The notes: a model not told the origin generated them from the letters alone. A stretch of DNA of 64,000 nucleotides from Eisenbergiella porci (GCF_009696275.1 NZ_VUMI01000019.1:31675-95674), one strand, 5' to 3'. Counted from the first letter of the stretch, positions 27,410 to 36,239 are shown. Numbers and translations are program-made.

Positions 27410-29863
27410 ATGGAAAAAGAAAAGACTTTATATATGATCGGCAACGCCCACCTGGATCCGGTATGGCTCTGGCAGTGGCAGGAAGGGTATCAGGAGGTTA
27501 AGGCCACCTTCCGTTCGGCCCTGGACAGGATGAAGGAGTATGACGACTTCTTTTTTACAAGCAGCTCTGCAGCCTACTATGAGTGGGTGGAGGAAAACGA
27601 ACCCGCCATGTTTGAGGAAATCAGGGAACGGGTCAAAGAGGGCCGCTGGGTAATCGTGGGCGGCTGGTGGATTCAGCCGGACTGTAATGCGCCGGGCGGG
27701 GAGTCCTATGTGCGCCAGGGGTTGTACGGTCAGCGGTATTTTCAGGAGAAGCTGGGAGTGACTGCGCAGACCGGATATAACGTGGACAGCTTCGGCCACA
27801 ACGGCATGCTGCCGCAGATTCTGAAAAAATCGGGAATGGACAATTACGTATTCATGCGTCCGGGACGTCATGAAAAGGGACTGGAGGGTGAAACCTTTAC
27901 CTGGACCTCCAATGATGGTTCCGCGGTGACTGCTTTCCGGATTCCCTTTGAATACTGTACCTGGCCCAGGGAGCTGAAGGAGCATATAGAGCGCTGTGCC
28001 GGAGAAATCAAGGATCCCAGGGGCAGCATCATGTGCTTTTACGGTGTGGGAAACCACGGCGGCGGCCCCACAAAGCAGAATATTGAAAGCATCCATGAGC
28101 TGAACCGGGCCGAAGATATGCCGCGGCTGATCCTATCCACGCCGGATGACTATTTTCAGGCGGTTAAGCAAAGCGGAAGGACGCTGCCTGTGGTATCCGG
28201 CGAGCTGTTCCACCACTCCAGCGGCTGTTACAGCGCCCATTCCGAGGTGAAGCGGCTGAACCGTCTGGCGGAAAACCGCCTTATTATGGCGGAAAAGCTT
28301 TCTGTTGCAGGAAAGCACTGGGCAGGCGGAAAATATCCGCTGGAAAAGTATACGGAAAGCTGGAAAAAGGTGCTGTTTAACCAGTTCCATGACATCATGG
28401 CGGGAACCTCCATAGAACCTGCCTATGAGGATGCCAGGGAAAGCTACGGCGCTGCGCTGGATACGGCGGCGAGAGGGCTGAATGCGGCAGTGCAGTCCAT
28501 ATCCTGGCATATTGATATCCCCATGGAAGAGGATATGAAGCCCATCGTGGTATTCAATCCCAACGCCTTTTCCGGTAAATTCGAGGTGGAAATGGAATCC
28601 CCCTGCCTGAAGGAAAATCAGGTTCTGGTGGATGAGGAAGGCACGCAGATACCGCTGCAGACCGTACAGTCGCTGGCCTCCAGCAACGGACGGACGAGGC
28701 TTGTGTTTATCGCCGAGCTCCCGGCCCTTGGCTACCGCACCTACCGTCTGGTTATAAGGGAGGCGGCCAGGACCTTCCCGGATGTGGAATGCAGCGGGAA
28801 TACGGCGGAAAACAGATGGTTTAAAATCGCATTTGATGAAAAAACAGGCTATATTTCTTCCCTTTACAAGAAAAATGACGGTACCGAATATTTCAGCGGT
28901 CCGGCGGCCGTGCCTGTGGTGATAGAGGACAAAAGCGATACCTGGTCCCATGGCGTGCGTATTTTTGACAAGGTGAAAGGCCGCTTTGAAGGCGTTTCCG
29001 TAAAAAGAGTGGAATGCGGTCCCGTAAAATGTGTGATCCGTGTCACCAGCACCTATGGAAGCTCCCGTATTTTCCAGGATTTTTCCATCTACAGGGAACT
29101 GGATTATATCCGCGTAAAAACAACGGTGGACTGGCATGAAAAAATGTCCATGCTGAAGCTGCGCTTCCCGATGCAGCTTAATTACCTGCGGGCCAGCTGG
29201 GAAATCCCTTACGGCGTGGCGCAAAGAGAACCGAACGGAGAGGAATACCCTATGCAGAATTTCCTGGATACGGAGGGCGCCAATCCGGGGCTGGAAACGG
29301 CAATAAACGGACTTTCCTTCCTCAATGATGGGAAATCCAGCGGCAGCATTGCGGGAAAGGAAGTCTCCATGACTGTGCTGCGCAGCCCGATATATGCCAA
29401 TCACGAGCCTTACCAGCCGGATGAAAATCTGGAATATGTATATGTGGATCAGGGTGTGCAGACCTTTACCTACGGCCTGTACCCCCATGACGGCAGCTGG
29501 GAGGATGCCTGCACCGTACAGCGCAGCCGGGAGCTGAATGAAAAGCCCATTGCCCTGTTTGAAACCTATCATAAGGGTGAACTGCCCCAGAGCGCCTCCT
29601 TCCTGAGCGTATCTGCGAATAATGTGCTTGTGACCGTAATGAAGGAAGCAGAAGACGGAAGCGGGGACCTTATCCTGCGCCTTGTGGAAACAGCGGGCAG
29701 GGCCTGTGAAACACAGGTTGAAGTTCATGGGCTTAACAGGGAATTTACCCTTGCTTTCACCCCGTTTGAAATCAAAACCGTGCGCATCCCGGTTCACAGT
29801 CAGCTGGAAATCCTGGAAAATGATCTCCTGGAAAGGGAAGAAGCGCGCAGACAGGAGGATTAA
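27410..29863 (+). CDS. GH38 alpha-mannosidase (second of tandem pair)
   Basis: An 817-residue GH38 enzyme clearly related to its upstream neighbour. The catalytic motifs are GNAHLDPVWLW, NVDSFGHNGMLPQ (nucleophile Asp) and NQFHDIMAGTS. ATG 27410 has GGAGAGAG just upstream; the longer frame from 27377 lacks one. Conservation of all zinc ligands in both copies suggests that they work on different linkages, giving together with the GH2 enzyme a mannose-releasing set. The 55-base gap from the first copy has no promoter that I can defend. Confidence 0.88.
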   Translation: MEKEKTLYMIGNAHLDPVWLWQWQEGYQEVKATFRSALDRMKEYDDFFFTSSSAAYYEWVEENEPAMFEEIRERVKEGRWVIVGGWWIQPDCNAPGGESYVRQGLYGQRYFQEKLGVTAQTGYNVDSFGHNGMLPQILKKSGMDNYVFMRPGRHEKGLEGETFTWTSNDGSAVTAFRIPFEYCTWPRELKEHIERCAGEIKDPRGSIMCFYGVGNHGGGPTKQNIESIHELNRAEDMPRLILSTPDDYFQAVKQSGRTLPVVSGELFHHSSGCYSAHSEVKRLNRLAENRLIMAEKLSVAGKHWAGGKYPLEKYTESWKKVLFNQFHDIMAGTSIEPAYEDARESYGAALDTAARGLNAAVQSISWHIDIPMEEDMKPIVVFNPNAFSGKFEVEMESPCLKENQVLVDEEGTQIPLQTVQSLASSNGRTRLVFIAELPALGYRTYRLVIREAARTFPDVECSGNTAENRWFKIAFDEKTGYISSLYKKNDGTEYFSGPAAVPVVIEDKSDTWSHGVRIFDKVKGRFEGVSVKRVECGPVKCVIRVTSTYGSSRIFQDFSIYRELDYIRVKTTVDWHEKMSMLKLRFPMQLNYLRASWEIPYGVAQREPNGEEYPMQNFLDTEGANPGLETAINGLSFLNDGKSSGSIAGKEVSMTVLRSPIYANHEPYQPDENLEYVYVDQGVQTFTYGLYPHDGSWEDACTVQRSRELNEKPIALFETYHKGELPQSASFLSVSANNVLVTVMKEAEDGSGDLILRLVETAGRACETQVEVHGLNREFTLAFTPFEIKTVRIPVHSQLEILENDLLEREEARRQED

Positions 29864-29905
29864 TGCAGTATCACGGGCAGAGATGTGATATGCGGAGGAG
29901 AAATT

Positions 29906-30577
29906 ATGAAAAAAATAGCGGTAATCCATACAACCCCTGTAACCATACCCACGTTGAAAAAGCTGCTTGATACGGCTGCGGGACAGGGGGAGGCAGTTGA
30001 AGTTGTGAACCTGCTGGATGACAGCATGCTGCCGGAAATCAACCGGGAGGGACAGATAACGGAGGGCGTGAAGTACCGCCTGAATTCCCTTCTGCTGCTG
30101 GCGCAGACCACAGGGGCGGACGCAATTTTGTGCGCCTGCTCCTCCATCGGCGGGCTAGCGGAGGAGGGAAGGGCGATTGTAAATATTCCCGTATTCCGCA
30201 TTGATGAGCCTATGGCGGGCCTGGCGGCCGGTTATACCCGCGTAGGCGTTGCGGCAACCCTGCAGTCCACCATTCATCCCACCACAGCGCTGATCCGCAG
30301 AAAAGCGGAGGAAGCGGGGCGCGCGGAAACGCTTGTCCTTAACAGCCTGGTGATTGAAAATGCGGGCAGCCTGCTGGCGGAAGGCCGGGAAGCGGAGTAT
30401 GACCGGATGGTGGGTGATAAACTGAAGGCGCTGCTTGCCGAAAATGAGGTGGTGGTACTGGCGCAGGCGTCCATGGCAAGAGCCGTGGAGAACTGGCCGG
30501 AGGAAGAGAAAAAGCGTTGCCTGACCAGCCCGGTCAGCGGCACGGAGGCGGTCTGCGCCTGGCTGAAGCAGAGGTAA
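29906..30577 (+). CDS. Aspartate/glutamate racemase-family protein lacking the second catalytic Cys
   Basis: A 223-residue protein of the Asp/Glu/hydantoin racemase fold (KKIAVIHTTPVTIPTLKKLL at the start, DAILCACSSIGGLAEEG for the first active-site cysteine loop, FRIDEPMAGLAAGYTRVGV in the middle). The second half-site, normally around GCT, reads VVVLAQASMARAV, so the usual second cysteine is replaced by Ser/Ala. A two-base racemisation is therefore doubtful; a lyase, isomerase or decarboxylase-like reaction on a small acid is as likely. ATG 29906 follows GGAGGAG; a GTG at 29885 is in frame. Six bases separate it from the next kinase. Confidence 0.65.
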   Translation: MKKIAVIHTTPVTIPTLKKLLDTAAGQGEAVEVVNLLDDSMLPEINREGQITEGVKYRLNSLLLLAQTTGADAILCACSSIGGLAEEGRAIVNIPVFRIDEPMAGLAAGYTRVGVAATLQSTIHPTTALIRRKAEEAGRAETLVLNSLVIENAGSLLAEGREAEYDRMVGDKLKALLAENEVVVLAQASMARAVENWPEEEKKRCLTSPVSGTEAVCAWLKQR

Positions 30578-30583
30578 CAGGCA

Positions 30584-32092
30584 ATGGAATTATTTCTGGG
30601 AATTGATATTGGTACGACACATTTGAAGGTATGTGCGGTAAGGGCGGACGGCTCCGTCTGCCATACCGTTCTCCGGGATCAGTCCGTGCGGGAGCTTCCG
30701 GGCTGGGGGCGCTGCTTTCGTGCAGAGGAGCTTTGGGAGAAAACGGAGGACTGCCTGAAGGAGCTTTTTTCTCAGATTGACCGAAAGCAAATCAGGGCCA
30801 TAGGCATTACCAGCATGGCGGAAGCGGGAGTGGCGGTGGATGCGGATGGTGTTCCCCTGACGCCTGTTGTGCCATGGAACGCCGGGCAGGGAGGGCCGGA
30901 GGAAGCGGATTTTCCCGCCTCCCTGAGAGGATTTTCCCTGTATCGGAAAACAGGGCTGCTCTGGCACCGGAAATATACCATCAACCAGCTGCTTTCCCTG
31001 AAAACCAGCAGGCCGGAGCTGTTTGAAAGGATGGACTGTTTCCTGTCCGTTTCGGATTATCTGTTTTTCCGTCTTACGGGAGAACGCAGGACGGAGGAAT
31101 CCCTGGCCTGCAGGACGATGCTTTATAACATATTTGAGGGCAAATGGGACAGTGAACTGACAGCATTTGCCGGCGTGACCGGGAAAATGCCTCCCGTGGG
31201 AAAAGGAAGCGCCGGATGGCCGGTCCTGAAAAAAGAACTGGCGTCAAGGTACGGGCTTCCCGATAAGATAAGCGTTCGAATTGGCGGGCACGATCATCTG
31301 TGCGCTGCCTGGGCGGAAGGGCTGGGCGAAGGCGATGTCCTCAATTCCATGGGAACCTCGGAGGTTTATCTGGGCTTTCCGGACAGGCTGCCTGAGCTTT
31401 CCGGGCTGTATGAGCGGGGGATTCAGCTGGGAGTTTTCCAGGGGCGGTTTTACTGGATCTGCAATATGCCCTCTTCAGGCGCTTCCGTGGAATGGCTTCG
31501 CAGTTTTCTGCAGGCGGCGGGAGGGCAGGCCTCTTATGAAAGCCTGATGAAGCAGGAACGGCAGGTGCCGTCTAAAGTCATGTATCTTCCCTTTGTTAAC
31601 GGAGGCGGGACACACCGGAAAAAAATGATCCCCGGAGGCCTTCTGGGACTGGATATGACCACAGGGCCAATGGATGCGGCCCAGGGGATTTATGAAGGAA
31701 TAGCCTGCGAAGCGAGGGTAATCCTGGAGCTTATCGAGGATGCAGGGCTTCATGCGGATCGCCTGATCGCTGCGGGCGGAGGAACCCGGAATCCGCTGCT
31801 GATGCAGGCAAAAGCGGATATGACAGGAAGGCGTTTTATCCTTTCACAGCAGACACAGGCAACGGCTGCAGGCGCGGCAATGCTGGCGGCAGAGGCCGTG
31901 AAGGAACCGAAATGCCCCGGGGATTTCTCCGGGGAGGGTTCCCAGAAAGAAGCGGATATCGAACGGAAAACGGCGGCTCCCCGGAAGGAATATGGGGAAG
32001 CCTGCCTTGCAAAATACAGAACCTATCTTGCCCTGACGGAAGCGGCGGCGCGGGAAGGAACAAAGGAAAGGCAGGAATTTTTATGGAATTGA
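30584..32092 (+). CDS. FGGY-family carbohydrate kinase
   Basis: A 502-residue FGGY kinase of full length: FLGIDIGTTHLKVCAV (residues 3-18), GITSMAEAGVAVD, the domain-boundary segment VRIGGHDHLCAAWAEG and the C-terminal IAAGGGTRNPLLMQAKAD loop. It transfers phosphate from ATP to a ketose or polyol. The next gene, a class II ketose-bisphosphate-type aldolase, overlaps its stop codon by 10 bases, so its product is probably a ketose phosphate cleaved to DHAP. The sugar is not identifiable from sequence. A short linker rich in Glu/Lys before the last helix is slightly unusual. Confidence 0.78.
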   Translation: MELFLGIDIGTTHLKVCAVRADGSVCHTVLRDQSVRELPGWGRCFRAEELWEKTEDCLKELFSQIDRKQIRAIGITSMAEAGVAVDADGVPLTPVVPWNAGQGGPEEADFPASLRGFSLYRKTGLLWHRKYTINQLLSLKTSRPELFERMDCFLSVSDYLFFRLTGERRTEESLACRTMLYNIFEGKWDSELTAFAGVTGKMPPVGKGSAGWPVLKKELASRYGLPDKISVRIGGHDHLCAAWAEGLGEGDVLNSMGTSEVYLGFPDRLPELSGLYERGIQLGVFQGRFYWICNMPSSGASVEWLRSFLQAAGGQASYESLMKQERQVPSKVMYLPFVNGGGTHRKKMIPGGLLGLDMTTGPMDAAQGIYEGIACEARVILELIEDAGLHADRLIAAGGGTRNPLLMQAKADMTGRRFILSQQTQATAAGAAMLAAEAVKEPKCPGDFSGEGSQKEADIERKTAAPRKEYGEACLAKYRTYLALTEAAAREGTKERQEFLWN

Positions 32093-32949
32093 CAGCAGTG
32101 ACGAAGATGCTTAAGGATGCGGAAAAGGGAGGCTATGGCGTAGGTTCCTTTTCCGCCAGGAATACCTTTTTAATTGAATATATTCTGCGGGCCGCACAGG
32201 AAACAAAGGCCCCTGTTATCGTACAGATATCAGCCAATGAATTTAACTGGTTTGATGTTACCGCAGAAGAATTTGCCCGGCGTTTTTATGAAATCCACGA
32301 AAAATATCAGGGAAAAGCGGCGCTGCATTTGGATCATACCAAGGATATGGAGATAATCAGGGCAGCGATTGACGCCGGTTTTCAGTCCGTCATGATTGAC
32401 GCTTCCCAGAAAAGCTTTGAGGAAAACGTGGCCATTACCAGGGAAGTAGTGGAATACGCGCACGAAAGAAATGTGGAGGTGGAGGCCGAGCTTGGTAAAA
32501 TAGGGGCCACGGATAAGATAGAAACGGACAATGACGAGAGCCTGTATACCGACCCGCAGGAGGCGGAGGAGTTCGTTGCCAGAACGGGTGTGGATACCCT
32601 GGCTGTTTCCATCGGGACGGCTCACGGCGTATATCCGGTAAAAAATCCGAAAATCGATCTGGACAGACTGATTAAAATCCGGGAACGGGTGAGCATTCCC
32701 CTTGTTCTTCACGGCGGCAGCGGCCTTCCGGCCCAGACGGTACAGGCGGCAATCACCATACCCGGAGGGGGCGTCAGCAAAATCAACATTGCCACGGATC
32801 TGGAGCAGGCCTTCCTGGGTTCTCTGGGATGCGCAAGGAAATCCAACCGGGAAATCCTGCAGATGGACAGGCAGGCGCTGGAAAAAGCGGGTGAGGCCGT
32901 TGCACGTGTGGTAGAGGATAAGATCAGAAATTTCCTGCTTTGGAAATAG
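32083..32949 (+). CDS. Class II ketose-bisphosphate aldolase (FbaA/GatY-like)
   Basis: A 288-residue zinc aldolase. Motifs are LHLDHTKDMEIIRAAIDAG (metal His and catalytic Asp), EVEAELGKIG, VSIGTAHGVYP and LVLHGGSGLP (two more metal His), and KINIATDLEQAF for phosphate binding. The reaction is cleavage of a ketose mono- or bisphosphate to DHAP plus an aldehyde. ATG 32083 is inside the end of the upstream kinase gene, showing translational coupling; a longer frame into that gene is a by-product. Family members include fructose- and tagatose-bisphosphate aldolases, so the actual substrate is open. Confidence 0.82.
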   Translation: MELTAVTKMLKDAEKGGYGVGSFSARNTFLIEYILRAAQETKAPVIVQISANEFNWFDVTAEEFARRFYEIHEKYQGKAALHLDHTKDMEIIRAAIDAGFQSVMIDASQKSFEENVAITREVVEYAHERNVEVEAELGKIGATDKIETDNDESLYTDPQEAEEFVARTGVDTLAVSIGTAHGVYPVKNPKIDLDRLIKIRERVSIPLVLHGGSGLPAQTVQAAITIPGGGVSKINIATDLEQAFLGSLGCARKSNREILQMDRQALEKAGEAVARVVEDKIRNFLLWK

Positions 32950-32962
32950 GACGGGAGCGGAT

Positions 32963-34294
32963 ATGAAAAAAAGAATAGGGGTTGTTGCCGATGATGTGAC
33001 CGGCGCCAATGACATAGGGGTTATGTTTAAAAAAGGAGGCTTTCGCAGTGCGGTGTTTCCGCAGAGCCTCATTTCCCTCTGTGATATACGCAGGGAAAGC
33101 GAAGGGCTGGATGTGATTATTATTGATACGGACAGCCGTTTTGATGCTCCTGAGACTGCAGCGTCAAAGGTTGCCAAAGCGACGGCGCTTCTGCAGACGC
33201 TTCCCTGTGATGTTTATTTTAATAAAACCTGTTCCGTGTTCCGGGGAAATATTGGTTCAGAATTCGACAGCATGCAGGATGTGCTGGGAGTTGGATGTTC
33301 CATGGTTATCGCAGGCTTTCCGGGAAATGGGCGGACGACGGTGGACGGCATACATTATGTCTATGGGACGAGGCTGGAGGATTCGCAGTTTCGCACCGAT
33401 CCCATCCATCCCATGGACTGCTCTTTCCTTCCGGATATTATGCACAGACAGACTGACCGGCCGATCGGGCAGATTACCTGGAGCGATCTGGATCAGGGCC
33501 TGGAATTTGTAAAAAGAAAAAAAGAAGAGTTAAAGCGCAGCTGCGCTTATATTCTTTTCGATGTACGGCATCAGGAGGACCTGAGGCTGGTGGCGGATGC
33601 GGTGGCGGATGAAGTCAATATCTGCGGAAGCTCGGCTATCGGACAGGAGCTGCCCGCAGCCTATCGCAGGCTGGAACCGGAAAAAGAAGCGCCTGTGCTG
33701 CTGATTGCGGGAAGTCTGACGAAACAGAGCATTTCCCAGACGGAGCTGCTGCGCCGGAAGGGGTATCCCATATTCACCTTTGATACGGAAACGATTTTTG
33801 ATGAAAAAGCGCTCGCTGCGGAGGAAAGACGTCTGACGGAAAGCGCCGTCAATGCCTTAAGCGGCTCCAATTCCTCTAATGCCATGGTTCTTGTGCATTC
33901 AGTGCAGGAGAAGGAAAAGGTGCGGCGTACCAAGGAAACCGGTCAAAAGCTGGGGCTGACCCATGAAGAAATCGGGAAGCGGATTTCCGGCTGCCTGTGC
34001 AGGGTGGCGCGCAGTGTACTTGTCCGGACGGGCTGCCGCAGGCTGGTGGTGGCAGGCGGCGATACCTCGGCGGCTGTTACAGGAGAGCTGGAGATTTACC
34101 GGATGGAAATCGGCGAGGAGATCGAACCGGGCGTCCCGGCCATGACCGGAACTGCAAATCTGGGAGAATTGCAGCTGGTTTTGAAATCAGGGAGCTTCGG
34201 GAGCGAGTTTTTTCTGGAAAAGGCGGCCCGGTATCTGCAGGGAGAACGGGCATTTGATTCCCGCGAGCAACGAGCCAAGGTCAAGCTCGCTTGA
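32963..34294 (+). CDS. Four-carbon acid sugar kinase family protein (OtnK/DUF1537-like)
   Basis: A 443-residue kinase: VVADDVTGANDIGVMF at residues 7-22 is the family signature, with NKTCSVFRGNIGSEFDS as the sugar-acid-binding region and VVAGGDTSAAVTGELEI plus PGVPAMTG for the nucleotide-binding C-terminal domain. Characterised relatives phosphorylate 3-oxo-tetronates, D-threonate or D-erythronate. The final dozen residues (DSREQRAKVKLA) are encoded inside a palindromic element starting near 34260, so the native C terminus has been replaced or extended. The downstream AraD-family gene would be the partner decarboxylase by analogy with OtnC. Confidence 0.78.
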   Translation: MKKRIGVVADDVTGANDIGVMFKKGGFRSAVFPQSLISLCDIRRESEGLDVIIIDTDSRFDAPETAASKVAKATALLQTLPCDVYFNKTCSVFRGNIGSEFDSMQDVLGVGCSMVIAGFPGNGRTTVDGIHYVYGTRLEDSQFRTDPIHPMDCSFLPDIMHRQTDRPIGQITWSDLDQGLEFVKRKKEELKRSCAYILFDVRHQEDLRLVADAVADEVNICGSSAIGQELPAAYRRLEPEKEAPVLLIAGSLTKQSISQTELLRRKGYPIFTFDTETIFDEKALAAEERRLTESAVNALSGSNSSNAMVLVHSVQEKEKVRRTKETGQKLGLTHEEIGKRISGCLCRVARSVLVRTGCRRLVVAGGDTSAAVTGELEIYRMEIGEEIEPGVPAMTGTANLGELQLVLKSGSFGSEFFLEKAARYLQGERAFDSREQRAKVKLA

Positions 34295-34381
34295 CTTTGG
34301 CGACTGCCGCGAGGGTCATATACCCCGCAGCTCGCTGCGTTGCAAATTTGATGCCCAGCAGCTTGCTGCGGGGTATATGAC
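34274..34381. repeat. Composite palindromic element (two hairpins) at the end of the sugar-acid kinase gene
   Basis: Two adjacent stems. The first pairs 34274-34285 with 34290-34301 (12 bp with one G-T, loop CTCG). The second pairs 34315-34331 with 34365-34381 (17 bp, perfect, GTCATATACCCCGCAGC and its complement), and each arm carries a small GCAGC-N2-GCTGC palindrome. CCGCGAG occurs as a direct repeat at 34261-34267 and 34307-34313. The layout resembles REP/BIME-type intergenic repeats; the kinase stop codon lies inside the first stem. Confidence 0.85.
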
Positions 34382-34401
34382 TGTAAGCAGGAGGATTAAG
34401 A

Positions 34402-35013
34402 ATGAATTATCTGGAACGTTTGGTGGAGAGATATCCGGCTTTGGACGGAATGAAGGATACGATTGAAGAAGCCTTTCAGATCATGAAGGCTTCCTATGAA
34501 AACGGCGGGAAGCTGCTGGTATGCGGCAACGGCGGCAGCGCTTCCGATTCTGACCATATTGTGGGAGAGCTGATGAAGGGCTTTTATAAAAAACGTCCCC
34601 TCAGTGAAGCCGAAAAGGAAAAATTCGGCGGGCTTTCCGAGCATCTGCAGGGAGCGCTGCCGGCGATTTCCCTGGCGGGCCATCCTGCATTATCCACCGC
34701 TTTTCTGAATGATGTGAACCCGGAAATGATTTTTGCACAGCAGGTTTATGGATATGGTCTGAAAGGGGATGTCCTGATCGCCATGAGCACCTCGGGCAAT
34801 TCCGCCAATGTCCTGAATGCGGTCAGGGTGGCAAAGGGCAAGGGGATGAAGGTGATCGGTTTTACGGGTCATGACGGCGGGGCGCTGAAGGCGCTGTGCG
34901 ATGTGTGCCTGATTGTGCCCAGCAGCGTTACGGCGGATATCCAGGAATATCATCTGCCCGTTTACCATACACTGTGCGCGATGCTTGAGGAACATTTCTT
35001 CCCCACAGCCTGA
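34402..35013 (+). CDS. SIS-domain phosphosugar isomerase (GmhA-like)
   Basis: A 203-residue single SIS-domain protein: LLVCGNGGSASDSDHIVGEL (residues 37-56), PAISLAGHPALSTAFLNDV and IAMSTSGNSANVLNAVRVAK follow the pattern of sedoheptulose 7-phosphate isomerase GmhA. GmhA makes heptose phosphate for lipopolysaccharide or S-layer glycans, but this gene sits in a catabolic operon, so a role as ketose/aldose phosphate isomerase in sugar breakdown is more likely. The ATG follows GCAGGAGGATTAAGA, a strong site, 20 bases after the palindromic element. Confidence 0.75.
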   Translation: MNYLERLVERYPALDGMKDTIEEAFQIMKASYENGGKLLVCGNGGSASDSDHIVGELMKGFYKKRPLSEAEKEKFGGLSEHLQGALPAISLAGHPALSTAFLNDVNPEMIFAQQVYGYGLKGDVLIAMSTSGNSANVLNAVRVAKGKGMKVIGFTGHDGGALKALCDVCLIVPSSVTADIQEYHLPVYHTLCAMLEEHFFPTA

Positions 35014-35104
35014 TAATATTATATGCGCTGCAGGGAGAGGATTCCGGAAGGCGTCGGGCAGAACGCGGGTAGGCAAATAAAGGATGGACAGGAATAGGAA
35101 AGAA

Positions 35105-35700
35105 ATGGAAGATAAAAAAGAAATGCAGAATAAAAGGAGCTGATTTGCCGCATCGCCGGACTGCTTTTTGAAAAGGGGCTGGTAAGCGGCAGGGATGGAA
35201 ATATCAGCATCCGTACGGGAGAGGATGAAATGCTGGTCACACCCTCCGGCATCTGCAAAGGCTTTCTGATGCCGGAAATGATAATCAGACAGCGGTTTGA
35301 CGGCGCGGTAATTGAAGGAAGTTATAAATCCACCAGGGAGGCGGCCATGCACAGCAGGCTGTATGAGCTGCGCCCGGATATCGGGGCGATTGTCCATACC
35401 CATCCGGCCGCTGCTACAGCGTTTGCCGTCTGCGGAAAAGGATTTCCCGAAAACTGGGTGCTGGAAGTACCTTCCCTGATTGGTAAAATCGGAATTGCAG
35501 GTTATGCGCCCGCAGGCAGCAGACAGCTGGTGGAGGAAGTGGAAAAGACGGCGGACAGCGACGTCATTTTTCTGCAGAACCATGGTGTTATAACGTATGG
35601 CCCGGATATTTACGATGCCTTTAGCAGGATGGATGCAGTGGAAAATACGGCGAAGACCATATTGTATGCACAGTTTTTAGGGGGTGCGAGGGAATTTTAG
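35105..35700 (+). pseudogene. Class II aldolase (AraD/FucA family, OtnC-like), frameshifted near its start
   Basis: From 35134 onward the frame gives a complete class II aldolase: LICRIAGLLFEKGLVSGRDG, VTPSGICKGFL, AAMHSRLYELRPDIG, IVHTHPAAATAFAV (two zinc His) and FLQNHGVITYG (third His). No ATG/GTG/TTG precedes that core in frame before the stop at 35131. The natural start, ATG 35105 (or 35084), with AGGAAAG upstream, gives MEDKKEMQNKR and a stop at 35141. Adding one A to the run at 35132-35135 restores MEDKKEMQNKKELICRIAG. So either the gene is inactivated, a ribosomal slip is used, or the sequence has an error. ATG 35230 could make a shortened protein lacking the first strand. Partner reaction: decarboxylation or cleavage of the acid-sugar phosphate. 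Confidence 0.75.
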
Positions 35701-36239
35701 ACTGTCGGCGGGACTGCCGGCAGTCCTGTTACGTTATCCAGAAATGCTTTTGAACCTGTTGCACCTCTTTGTCCCTGATATTTTCCCCTGTATGGATGCA
35801 ATGCATCTTTATCAAGTTGGGCAAATACTAGCTGCCTGACTCTGCGTCCTGCATTTATTTCAATGGCACATCTGTTTGCATTAAACAATTCCTGGGTTAT
35901 TTCGCCCTTAAATTCAGGATCAACCCAACCTGCATTTTGAATAAACAGTCCCATTCTTCCTAAAGAACTGCGTCCTTCAACAAATGCTGTGAGATTATCA
36001 GGCAATTCGAAATATTCCATTGTTGTTGCCAGTACAAATTGTCCCGGAAGCAATATATATTTTTCTGCGGTAATCTGCTTGTATGATATTTCATCATCCA
36101 AATTAATTATGCCTGAAGACGAGTCCCTACAATACTGTATGTGTTTCCAATACGAATATCAATGCTTGCAGGCTGTATCACCTCAGAAAACCCAGGTACC
36201 ATTCGGCCGTTCCATATTATTTATAATACTATCTGTCAG
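35697..36239 (-). pseudogene. dcd: dCTP deaminase (dcd), decayed by at least two frameshifts
   Basis: The intact 3' two-thirds reads EISYKQITAEKYILLPGQF, FVEGRSSLGRMGLFIQNAG, GEITQELFNAN and YRGKYQGQRGATGSKAF, which are diagnostic of dCTP deaminase (dCTP to dUTP). The N-terminal third is present but in other frames. LTDSIINNME ends near 36210, where two bases are missing, and NGRMVPGFSEVIQPASIDI then continues in the next frame. A second shift near 36126 moves from NTYSIV to DSSSGIINLDDE. No start codon remains in front of LTDS. A TTG in the last frame could start a 134-residue product lacking the QPASID trimer region, which should be inactive. Confidence 0.8.
35700..35725. terminator. Hairpin between convergent aldolase and dcd remnant
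   Basis: GACTGTCGGC / GCCGGCAGTC with loop GGGACT, ten pairs including one G-T. It begins at the last base of the aldolase gene and encodes the odd tail of the dcd frame. No T-run follows, so termination would be weak. Confidence 0.45.

Noticed and set aside
28133..29929. Minus-strand open frame of 598 codons opposite the second GH38 gene
   Set aside because: No domain, no ribosome site and biased composition; opposite a clear alpha-mannosidase.
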